Origin: Candidatus Omnitrophota bacterium
GTDB taxonomy: Bacteria > Omnitrophota > Gorgyraeia > Gygaellales > Profunditerraquicolaceae
Assembly: GCA_028717055.1 (NCBI GenBank)
Contig: JAQUOO010000027.1
Span: forward strand, 1-12,908
Length of the DNA: 12,908 nucleotides
Direction: 5' to 3'
Shown here: one piece after another, positions 1 to 6,378 of the stretch
Position numbering within the stretch: the stretch's first letter is position 1
How the letters are laid out: every line of letters starts with the position of its first letter
Made by a program: the position numbers and the translations under genes
Notes under the pieces: model-generated
What the model saw: only the letters and a program-made list of their open reading frames with translations
Databases searched by the model: none
Told to the model about the DNA's origin: nothing

Positions 1-991
1 CAACCTTCTTTATCTCGACTTTAGCGTTATTGACTATCCCTCCGTGAATCAAAGCTTCATAAATCGATTTGTAGGCATCCTGCAAGCCGATATACTTGCC
101 GACTACGGCTATACGCACCCTTTCCTTGGGATTCAATACCCTCCCGACAACATTTTCTTCCCAATTCTTTAGTTCCGAAGATTTCGAAATGAGGTTAAAA
201 TGGTTCAGGATTATCTCATCCAGAATCTGTTCTTTAAAAACCAGCGGAATTTGATATATCGATTCTACGTCGCGCGATTCAATAACCGCTTCTTTCCTGA
301 CGTTACAAAATAGCGATATCTTTTCTTTAATGTCTTCGGAAAGCGCTTTTTCCGTCCGGCAGATTAGAATGTCAGGCTGTATTCCTATTTCGCGCAGAGT
401 CCCCACGCTGTGCTGGGTAGGCTTGGTCTTTATTTCATCGGCAACTCTTATATATGGAACAAGGGTTAAATGAATATACAAGACGTTATCCTCACCCATA
501 TCCAACTCAAATTGTCTGGCTGCCTCCAGAAACGGAAGGCTTTCGATGTCTCCAACCGTTCCGCCAATCTCAATCAAGATGATTTCCGCCGCAGAAACCT
601 CGGCAACCTTCTTTATCCTATCCTTTATTTCCGAGGTGATATGGGGAATGACCTGAATGGTCTTGCCTAAATAATCTCCCCGGCGCTCGCGCGAGATAAC
701 CGCGTTATAGACCTGTCCGGTGGTAGCGTTATTAAAACGGGTAAGCTTGGCTTTGGTGAATCTTTCGTAATGCCCTAAGTCTAAATCCGTCTCGGCTCCG
801 TCGTCGGTTACGTAGACCTCGCCATGCTGATAGGGGCTCATTGTGCCGGGATCAACATTAATATAAGGATCGAGTTTCATAAGGGTAACTTTGAGCCCGC
901 GTTCCTCAAGTATTTTGCCGATGGAAGCCGAAGCTATCCCTTTTCCCAAACTCGATATAACCCCACCTGTAACAAATATGAATTTAGTCAT
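1..991 (-). CDS. pyrG: CTP synthase, C-terminal part cut off by the left window edge
   Basis: PyrG makes CTP from UTP, ATP and glutamine, the last step of de novo pyrimidine nucleotide synthesis, in the cytoplasm. About 330 codons are visible, read from the ATG at 991 to the window edge with no stop. The N-terminal synthetase domain is clear: it opens MTKFIFVTGGVISSLGKGIA, followed by the nucleotide-binding and tetramer signatures LDPYINVDPGTMSPYQHGEV and DDGAETDLDLGHYERF. The final visible stretch (VVGKYIGLQDAYKSIYEALIHGG) is the junction into the glutamine amidotransferase domain, so roughly 200 residues including the catalytic Cys-His-Glu triad lie outside the window. The start is fixed by homology and by a GAGGGAG ribosome site (1001-1007) nine bases upstream. 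The gene follows the HD-GYP gene but has its own promoter and a structured leader. The family assignment is near certain. Confidence 0.97.
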   Translation of the reverse strand, partial: MTKFIFVTGGVISSLGKGIASASIGKILEERGLKVTLMKLDPYINVDPGTMSPYQHGEVYVTDDGAETDLDLGHYERFTKAKLTRFNNATTGQVYNAVISRERRGDYLGKTIQVIPHITSEIKDRIKKVAEVSAAEIILIEIGGTVGDIESLPFLEAARQFELDMGEDNVLYIHLTLVPYIRVADEIKTKPTQHSVGTLREIGIQPDILICRTEKALSEDIKEKISLFCNVRKEAVIESRDVESIYQIPLVFKEQILDEIILNHFNLISKSSELKNWEENVVGRVLNPKERVRIAVVGKYIGLQDAYKSIYEALIHGGIVNNAKVEIKKV

Positions 992-1000
992 GTTTAAAAA

Positions 1001-1162
1001 CTCCCTCGTATTCCAATACTTAAGCTGACTGCCCGGAGGGATTAATTCAGGCATACAATTTACGTTCAGTAAATTATGCCCTCATTAAGAAAGCGGCGTT
1101 TTAGGGCCCCTGCTCCGGCCTAAAAACGCCCTTGTGGTTTTATTCAATTCTTCCATGAATTG
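1001..1162 (-). promoter_or_regulatory. structured 5' leader of pyrG mRNA, possible attenuator and Shine-Dalgarno sequestration
   Basis: The leader contains a small hairpin (CAATTC/GAATTG, 1145-1162). A strong GC-rich hairpin with two small bulges follows (arms about 1094-1107 and 1117-1130; GGCGTTTT pairs with AAAACGCC). It is followed on the minus strand by a short T-rich tract, so it may act as a weak terminator or attenuator. A further hairpin (1050-1080) pairs GGCAT with ATGCC and AATTTAC with GTAAATT around a five-base loop. Downstream, TCCCTC (minus strand of 1036-1041) is complementary to the ribosome site GAGGGA (1002-1007) and also to a GAGGG just before the third hairpin (1079-1083). 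The pairings are seen; control by them is inferred. Confidence 0.5.
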
Positions 1163-1167
1163 AGAGT

Positions 1168-1195
1168 AGTATAACACAATAAGATGATATGTCAA
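1168..1195 (-). promoter_or_regulatory. sigma-70-type promoter for pyrG
   Basis: On the minus strand a perfect TTGACA (-35, 1190-1195) is followed after 16 bases by TATACT (-10, 1168-1173). The -35 overlaps the TGA stop of the HD-GYP gene (1192-1194). The predicted start of transcription near 1161 gives pyrG a leader of about 170 bases. Both hexamers are visible; activity is inferred. Confidence 0.75.
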
Positions 1196-2523
1196 ACTAA
1201 ATGCAGGAATTCTTTGCCTTCCGACCACGGGCTCAAATAGCGTTCTATCTTAATGTTGTCCTTATCCTCTTTTAAATCTACTATTTCTCCGTTATTCTGC
1301 GGGTGAATAATCCTAACCTTCGGCAGAAAGATATTAGCCTCATTTTCTTCCGCGACTACCCCTATCCGTTTATCGCTCAAAAGAAGAATCGAGCCTATCG
1401 GCCATACGCCGATGCTTTTAAAGAAAGAATTCAGCAAGTCCGGATCAAAGCTGGTCCCGCTGCCGCGCATCATAAGGCCGTGTATCATATCCGGAGGATA
1501 ATCTGTTTTATAGCTTCTTCTTTGCGAAAGCGCGTCATAAACATCGCAAATAGAAACGATTGCCGAAACAATATGCTGTTTGTTTTTAAAAACGCTTTTG
1601 GGGTATCCGCTCAAATCATGTTTTAAATGATGCTCGAAACAAACCACTACGGGCATAATTCCTATTGCCTCAACATACCGCATAAGCAGTTTAGCGCCAA
1701 AAACAGTATGGCTCTCCATCTGCTTGAATTCCTGCGCGCTAAGCTGGCCCGGTTTACGGATAGTTTTGCGGGAAATATATAACTTGCCTATATCGTGAAA
1801 TAACGCGGATATGCCTATATCCGTAATCACGTCTTTGCTGAATCCCAGTTTGGAAGAAAAATGCATACTCAATATAGAGACATTCAATAGATGGATAAAT
1901 GTCCCGGTATCATACCTCTTTAGAGTCGCCAGCTCGAATAGCTGATCGTAGTAAACACCGAGATTGTTGACGATATTATTTACCGCCAATTTCAGGCTTA
2001 GTCCGTCAACGGCTTCGTTATTCATCATTTTGGTCAATGAAGGAGAAATCTGCTCAAGGGAAGCCTGATAATTATTCAATCCCTCCGGGCGCCCGCTTTT
2101 TCCGTCCCCCGGAGAACCTTTAACCTTCCCTACGGAAATGCTCCTGATCCCCGATGAAACCAAATATTCCTGGGGCTCTCCCTTTATCTCCTCCTTAGGA
2201 AGAGCCAGAAACCCGATGAATTTATTCAACTCCTCGAGCTCAAAACCGCGGCTGAAAGCAATCCTTTCAATACCCCTGCTTTTTAAATATGCAATCGGCT
2301 GACTCAAGAATTTGCTCAAATCAAAAAAGATCTCCTTTTCAAAAGCAAGCTCTGCCCCGACAATCCCAATAACCAATTCCTGCCTGTCAGCCGAAGCCTC
2401 CTGCAGGCTAAAAAAAGCTTTTTCCGTTGACTTTAAAGTAATGGGATGAGATGCCCCATAAAGCTTAGCCATCTGCAAACAGGTCAAAAAGTCTTTAAAA
2501 GAGTTTTCTATTTTATCGGTCAT
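1192..2523 (-). CDS. HD-GYP domain protein, probable cyclic-di-GMP phosphodiesterase or sensor
   Basis: HD-GYP proteins hydrolyse cyclic di-GMP (sometimes cGAMP) at a metal centre. Of the 443 residues, about 8-136 form an N-terminal alpha/beta module shared with the gene upstream, and 137-170 are a low-complexity Gly/Ser linker. The HD-GYP domain spans about 180-375: an early His at 211 (FIHLLNVS), the HD pair at 243-244 (FHDIGKL), His272, the His pair 298-299, the GYP signature at 306-308 (written DLSGYP rather than the common DGSGYP) and Asp327 (ICDVYDAL). With all these metal ligands kept, activity is likely. A C-terminal tail (375-443) of beta strands is typical of the family. There is no signal peptide or membrane segment, so it should be cytoplasmic. 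The ATG overlaps the stop of the upstream gene (ATGA), with GGAG eight bases before it, indicating translational coupling. The natural nucleotide substrate cannot be told from sequence. Confidence 0.9.
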   Translation of the reverse strand: MTDKIENSFKDFLTCLQMAKLYGASHPITLKSTEKAFFSLQEASADRQELVIGIVGAELAFEKEIFFDLSKFLSQPIAYLKSRGIERIAFSRGFELEELNKFIGFLALPKEEIKGEPQEYLVSSGIRSISVGKVKGSPGDGKSGRPEGLNNYQASLEQISPSLTKMMNNEAVDGLSLKLAVNNIVNNLGVYYDQLFELATLKRYDTGTFIHLLNVSILSMHFSSKLGFSKDVITDIGISALFHDIGKLYISRKTIRKPGQLSAQEFKQMESHTVFGAKLLMRYVEAIGIMPVVVCFEHHLKHDLSGYPKSVFKNKQHIVSAIVSICDVYDALSQRRSYKTDYPPDMIHGLMMRGSGTSFDPDLLNSFFKSIGVWPIGSILLLSDKRIGVVAEENEANIFLPKVRIIHPQNNGEIVDLKEDKDNIKIERYLSPWSEGKEFLHLV

Positions 2524-4436
2524 TTCCAGCTCTCCAGAACTTCAAGCGCTTTATTCTTTAACTTTCTGTTCCAGAAGAATCTCTTTTTGCCGAAAGCAAC
2601 TAGATAATCCCGGGCCCTTCTCAAGTTCAATTCTTCCACAACCAGAATATTTTCCAGAATCAAATGGTTCTCCATGCCCCACGGGCTCCGGATACCCAAA
2701 AGGATATCGATGGCATTTTGGGCGCATGCTTCATCTCTAAGCAAAACCGCCAGCGCTTCCTTCTTCAAGATAGTATCCCGGCCTTTAAGTATGGGAAATA
2801 AAAAACCCGGATCAAAGTCTTTACTTGAACGCATTGCTCTTAATGCTTCAATTTTAATCAGCTCATTGCCAAAAGAGAATATCTCTTTTAAAACCGGCAA
2901 AGAAACCGGCAAATCTGCCTGGCCGACGATTTTAGCGATCTGACTTAAGAATTCAAAATCGGCATGCTCCTTTTCCAGGCGCTCGTAAAATACGCCCAGA
3001 TAAGAAGGAAAAAATTTCAGGAATAACTTTATCCCGTATGCATTTGGCTTTCTTTCCCCAAATATTTTATTTAGATAGAAATCGGCCGGGGCAAAAATTT
3101 TATCCAAATTGTCGACTACATCCTCCAGCCCTTCCGGGATATCCTCCTCCCAAATACAATCTTCGACTATATGTGAAATACGCTTCTCGATATTATCCGA
3201 AGCCTCAATGGGCATCCTCCGCTTGTTATTTTTCAAGGTAACTAACAAGCTCTTCAAGAAGTTAAAATCTTTTTCTTTCTCCAGGTCATCCAGCTGGTCA
3301 TCCAGTTTTTGCAGAATAAGCGGCAACTCTTCCGGGGTAGTTTCTTCCTGGGAAAGTAAATCAAGGATAATCATGCGATAATTAAAACGGAGCTGTTGAT
3401 AGTCAAAAACGAAATTCCCTGCCGGCGAGAAATCCTTGATTAAAGCAATGAGGGCAGTTCGGTAAGTAGCCGGGATATTCTCCTCACTCGGACCGGATAA
3501 TAGGCCTTTAATCCTTTTGAGCAATCCGGGGTTATGTTTTAAGCCTGCTTTTACTTCTGCGCTATTTGTCAATCCTGAGACGATTTTCTCGGCCCTCTCC
3601 TCCCCGGCAAGACGAGAAAATAACCCAAGATTCAAAGTGTTAAGCTTTCCGCTTGTCAGCTGTGTTGAAAAAATGTCGGTAAGTTCATTGTTGTCAAAAT
3701 GGCTGAACACTTCTTTTAACTTACCGATATCATCGTCGGTAGCCTGAACTGCGGAATTTAAAATCATGGCGGAAAACTTATGATAACATCCAAGGAACTT
3801 TTCTCTATCCCCATTTTTCAGATGCCCAAAAAAAGCGCCTAAGTCACCCCTTAACTCGTCATCCTCAATAACATCTTGGGCGTTAAGGCTGTTCACCCCT
3901 TTTAGAAAATTGTCAGTGAACCCGATGATTTTCTTCTCATCCCGGCTATCCATTGTCTGTTTAAACAAATATAACCATATATCTTTGGCGCTCTCTTCTC
4001 CTGAACCCAATAATACCGAATAATCCAGGTCTTCGACATGAATATGCGGGACTTCTTTCTTTTTTAATAGTCCGTCCAGCCCTCCGGATCTTATGATTTC
4101 TTTGGGCTGCAAAGATAAAAGGCTTAAGAAATCCGCCAGTTCCTCTAGAGTCGCTCCTGAGCAGAATTCTATGCTTTTAATCTTGCGCTGGTGCAATATA
4201 CGGGCTAATTCTGAAGAAAAAACGACTTTCGCCCAATTTTTACCATCCATGAACAACGCTTCGGTAGATACGCTCACTTTTATGGGATTCAAGAAATTGA
4301 GCGCTTGGTCTATTTTCGCTTTAAAATCCTGGGAAGTTTTCAGAAAAAAAGGGTGTTGGCGGGAATAAGCTAAAGAGTTGTTGATAGCAACGCGTAATCC
4401 ATTCAAAAATTCAGTCAACGCTTCTTCTTTGTCCAT
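2520..4436 (-). CDS. HEAT-repeat-like helical protein with N-terminal module shared with the HD-GYP partner
   Basis: I do not recognise a named family for this 638-residue protein. Residues about 7-140 match the first 130 residues of the downstream HD-GYP protein: an AxxxxxYSRQHP-type helix, a Val/Ser-rich strand, then RKIKSIEFCSGATLEELADF and PKEI. Residues about 150-480 are predicted helical and rich in Leu, Asp and Lys. Residues about 490-638 look like degenerate HEAT repeats (helical pairs such as LPVLKEIFSFGNELIKIEAL and GFLFPILKGRDTILKKEALA), usually a protein-interaction scaffold. There are no catalytic motifs, transmembrane segments or signal peptide. An in-frame TAA lies just upstream, so the ATG at 4436 is the first possible ATG start. 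The stop overlaps the HD-GYP start by four bases, so the two are made together and probably work together, with this one as regulator or scaffold. That role is inference. Confidence 0.75.
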   Translation of the reverse strand: MDKEEALTEFLNGLRVAINNSLAYSRQHPFFLKTSQDFKAKIDQALNFLNPIKVSVSTEALFMDGKNWAKVVFSSELARILHQRKIKSIEFCSGATLEELADFLSLLSLQPKEIIRSGGLDGLLKKKEVPHIHVEDLDYSVLLGSGEESAKDIWLYLFKQTMDSRDEKKIIGFTDNFLKGVNSLNAQDVIEDDELRGDLGAFFGHLKNGDREKFLGCYHKFSAMILNSAVQATDDDIGKLKEVFSHFDNNELTDIFSTQLTSGKLNTLNLGLFSRLAGEERAEKIVSGLTNSAEVKAGLKHNPGLLKRIKGLLSGPSEENIPATYRTALIALIKDFSPAGNFVFDYQQLRFNYRMIILDLLSQEETTPEELPLILQKLDDQLDDLEKEKDFNFLKSLLVTLKNNKRRMPIEASDNIEKRISHIVEDCIWEEDIPEGLEDVVDNLDKIFAPADFYLNKIFGERKPNAYGIKLFLKFFPSYLGVFYERLEKEHADFEFLSQIAKIVGQADLPVSLPVLKEIFSFGNELIKIEALRAMRSSKDFDPGFLFPILKGRDTILKKEALAVLLRDEACAQNAIDILLGIRSPWGMENHLILENILVVEELNLRRARDYLVAFGKKRFFWNRKLKNKALEVLESWK

Positions 4437-4445
4437 TGGATTTTT

Positions 4446-4473
4446 ATTTTACTCCTAAAACCATAAACTTCAA
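4446..4473 (-). promoter_or_regulatory. candidate promoter for the HEAT-like/HD-GYP pair, possibly leaderless
   Basis: TTGAAG (4468-4473) is followed after 16 bases by TAAAAT (4446-4451) on the minus strand. Only nine bases separate the -10 from the ATG at 4436, so transcription would begin at or next to the start codon. The only Shine-Dalgarno-like sequence, TAGGAG, lies about 15 bases from the ATG, too far to work well, and overlaps the promoter spacer. AT-rich DNA makes chance matches likely. Confidence 0.35.
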
Positions 4474-4486
4474 CAAAAAAACCTCC

Positions 4487-4517
4487 AAATAAAGACGCCC
4501 TGGTTACCCAGGGCGTC
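4487..4517 (-). terminator. intrinsic terminator after the FMN glutamate-synthase-like gene
   Basis: A perfect 10-bp stem (GACGCCCTGG/CCAGGGCGTC, 4494-4503 and 4508-4517) closes a four-base loop. On the minus strand it is followed by TTTATTT. It sits 26 bases after the stop of the gene ending at 4543. Confidence 0.88.
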
Positions 4518-4542
4518 TGGAACGCAGCTAAAATCAGAACTA

Positions 4543-6135
4543 TTATTTCCCGGTCAAAATCTTATCCGCTTCTTTGCGATAAGCGTCCATTACATATGGG
4601 ATGCCGGAAACTTCTTCCGCTTCTCTGGTCAAGCTCATTATGTCTTTGCGGGAAATCGCACTGAGATTGAAATTGCGCGAACCAGCCATAAGTTGCTGCA
4701 ATCCAACTTTAATCCTCTGGGAGAAAGTGTATATTCCAACCGCGCCTAACGGAATATCTTTCATATCGCTGCCGTATTTTTCAGCTAATTCTTCGTAGCA
4801 AACGAATATTTCCTCGGGCTTAGCGCCAAATTCCGCTACTGTAGGCGGAAGCGTATTGGATTTTGCCCAATCACCTATATTCTTGCCCACAAAGCCCGGG
4901 ATCATCAGCGCTCTCCCCATACATACTGCCTTGACGTAAGGAGCGCCCATAGCGACCACTTTGAAAACATGGTCTTCCAGGCTAAACCCTCCGGCAATGG
5001 CGATATCAGGCACGCGCATTTTCTTCCTGGTTAGTTTTTCGCAAAATTCGTAGGCTAATGACTGCAGATAGAAAGTAGGAATCCCCCATTCCTGCATCAT
5101 CCGCCACGGACTCATCCCTGTGCCGCCCGGAGCTCCATCAATAGTTAAAAGGTCTATTTTCGCCATGGAAGAATATTTTATGGCTTGAGCCAACTCCACC
5201 ATTGAATACGCTCCGGTCTTAAGCGTTATTCTTTCAAAACCCAAATCTCTCAAACGCTTAATCTCTTTCATAAAACCTTCTTCGCTGACAAATCCCAGAC
5301 GGGAGTGCCTTTCAAATTCCCTGATTGCCCCTGCTTTATAAGCTTCCTGGTTGGCTTTAACTGTAGGGTCAGGAGTAACAATGTATCCGCGCTTCTTTAG
5401 CTCAAGCGCCCGCTCCAGGTTTTTTACCTTGATTTCTCCACCTATACATTTTGCTCCCTGGCCCCATTTTAATTCAATCGTATTAAGCTTATGCTTTTTA
5501 CGGACATACTCAGCTACACCTAAACGCGTATCTTCAACATTCATCTGCACGAGTATTTCGCCGTAACCATCATGGAACCTTTTGTAAACTTCAATGCGCC
5601 TGTCCATATCAGGGGCGCTGACGATTTTGCCTTTCGCGTCCAGTTCCAATTTTGGGTCTATACCGCAGACGTTCTCGCCGCAAACGATAGTAACACCGGA
5701 GATTGCCGCGCCGATGGCAAAATGCTCCCAGTTCTTACGGGCTATCTCGGTCGAGCCTAAAGCTCCGGTAAATATCGGGGTTCTCATTTTTACTTTCTTG
5801 GTCCAGCCGTATTCAGTTTCAGTGCTGACAGCCGGGAATGTCGCCGTATCCGGGCCGCCCTCAACTCCTTTAGGCAAGCCTTCTGCCCCCTGCGCATACC
5901 CCTGAATATTTAAATGTGAATAATCTACCGGATAATCCTTATCTCCGCCGGCAGTCATTTCGCCGAATGGCCCCGGATAAATAACTTCTCTGCCTCTAAA
6001 CGACGATTTAAATACCTCGCAATTTCCGCGACAGGCTTCCAGACATCTAGAGCAAAGCCCGGAACAGGGAACTACGTTTTTGGAACGATTAAATGTGCGT
6101 GTGGCGTCATTTCCTCCTGGTGCGCGTAAATTCAT
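4543..6135 (-). CDS. FMN-binding glutamate synthase-family protein without glutaminase domain
   Basis: The 530 residues contain the alpha/beta-barrel FMN domain of glutamate synthase large subunits: ELKWGQGAK (221-229, matching the family's KISQGAKPGEGG region), TLKTGAYS (304-311), DGAPGGTGMSPWRM (333-346, the family's GHDGGTGASP loop) and an AIAGGF segment near 379-384. Canonical enzymes use this domain to make glutamate from 2-oxoglutarate and ammonia delivered from glutamine. Here the N-terminal amidotransferase domain is absent. The cysteine cluster that normally binds [3Fe-4S] after the barrel (CxxxxxCPxG-like) is also missing; the equivalent stretch reads VCMGRALMIPGFVGKN. Instead five cysteines lie at 24, 28, 31, 35 and 39 (PCSGLCSRCLEACRGNC), suggesting an iron-sulfur cluster at the N terminus. 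The ATG has a perfect AAGGAGG seven bases upstream (6143-6149). It follows nfnA/nfnB-like genes, possible electron donors, but has its own promoter and structured leader. Family certain, reaction uncertain. Confidence 0.9.
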   Translation of the reverse strand: MNLRAPGGNDATRTFNRSKNVVPCSGLCSRCLEACRGNCEVFKSSFRGREVIYPGPFGEMTAGGDKDYPVDYSHLNIQGYAQGAEGLPKGVEGGPDTATFPAVSTETEYGWTKKVKMRTPIFTGALGSTEIARKNWEHFAIGAAISGVTIVCGENVCGIDPKLELDAKGKIVSAPDMDRRIEVYKRFHDGYGEILVQMNVEDTRLGVAEYVRKKHKLNTIELKWGQGAKCIGGEIKVKNLERALELKKRGYIVTPDPTVKANQEAYKAGAIREFERHSRLGFVSEEGFMKEIKRLRDLGFERITLKTGAYSMVELAQAIKYSSMAKIDLLTIDGAPGGTGMSPWRMMQEWGIPTFYLQSLAYEFCEKLTRKKMRVPDIAIAGGFSLEDHVFKVVAMGAPYVKAVCMGRALMIPGFVGKNIGDWAKSNTLPPTVAEFGAKPEEIFVCYEELAEKYGSDMKDIPLGAVGIYTFSQRIKVGLQQLMAGSRNFNLSAISRKDIMSLTREAEEVSGIPYVMDAYRKEADKILTGK

Positions 6136-6161
6136 ATCCTTGCCTCCTTTTAATGGCTAAT

Positions 6162-6198
6162 CCCGAGCAGTTATTGCCTAAAAATTAGGCAATACGGG
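6162..6198 (-). promoter_or_regulatory. second leader hairpin upstream of the FMN glutamate-synthase-like gene
   Basis: ATTGCCTAA (6173-6181) and TTAGGCAAT (6185-6193) form a perfect 9-bp stem with a three-base loop. An outer CCCG/CGGG pairing (6162-6165 with 6195-6198) can extend it across an internal loop. It lies between the leader terminator and the ribosome binding site at 6143-6149. It may hold the leader apart from the ribosome site or stabilise mRNA; no T tract follows, so it is unlikely to terminate. Confidence 0.5.
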
Positions 6199-6200
6199 TT

Positions 6201-6243
6201 AAAAAAAATAAAAAAGACGTCCCTCAAGTTAGCAGACATCTTT
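6201..6243 (-). terminator. leader terminator upstream of the FMN glutamate-synthase-like gene
   Basis: A 9-bp stem (6213-6221 with 6235-6243, one G-U pair) with a 13-base loop is followed on the minus strand by a T-rich run of TTTTTT-A-TTTTTTTT. It lies between the promoter at 6310-6338 and the gene start at 6135, so it would end transcription before the gene unless the antiterminator fold forms. Confidence 0.75.
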
Positions 6244-6305
6244 GTCCTCTACCTTTATGAAGCAACCTAAAAGTCCCCGCTTCTTTGCGGCTTTTAAGTA
6301 TACCT
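6201..6305 (-). ncRNA. riboswitch-like or attenuator leader RNA of unknown class
   Basis: Downstream of the promoter at 6310-6338 the RNA can fold in order. First, stem P1 pairs ACUUAAAAG with CUUUUAGGU (6291-6299 with 6265-6273; 9 bp, one G-U) around an inner CCGC/GCGG hairpin (6287-6290 with 6277-6280). Second comes an antiterminator-like stem of two 13-base arms (6243-6255 with 6226-6238), loop AAGA, with 11 pairs and two purine-purine mismatches. Third is a terminator stem AAAGAUGUC/GACGUCUUU (6235-6243 with 6213-6221). The second and third share bases and cannot coexist. I compared it from memory with the main riboswitch consensus sequences and found no match. It could instead be a free-standing ~100-nt small RNA. 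Confidence 0.55.
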
Positions 6306-6309
6306 CTAA

Positions 6310-6338
6310 ATTTTAGTTAAATAACGGCTCTTTGTCAA
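6310..6338 (-). promoter_or_regulatory. sigma-70-type promoter for the leader RNA and FMN glutamate-synthase-like gene
   Basis: TTGACA (6333-6338) is separated by exactly 17 bases from TAAAAT (6310-6315) on the minus strand, close to the ideal arrangement. Predicted transcription start is at about 6303-6305. It gives the gene at 4543-6135 control separate from the nfn-like pair just upstream. Confidence 0.75.
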
Positions 6339-6378
6339 GCAAAACCGGCCTCTCCGCGTTTAAAAAAGAGTTGAAATC

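Noticed and set aside
1092..1131. Simple terminator for the HD-GYP operon
   Set aside because: The hairpin is strong, but its T-tract is short and interrupted, and it lies downstream of the pyrG promoter, so an ordinary terminator here would also block pyrG. I list it as part of the pyrG leader instead.
1303..1626. 107-codon open frame on the plus strand opposite the HD-GYP gene
   Set aside because: It covers the conserved HD-GYP catalytic region in antisense and has no ribosome site or recognisable domain.
4440..4465. Six-codon leader peptide upstream of the HEAT-like gene
   Set aside because: An ATG followed by six codons to TAA exists, but it has no well-placed ribosome site, no regulatory codon run and no attenuator; most likely chance.
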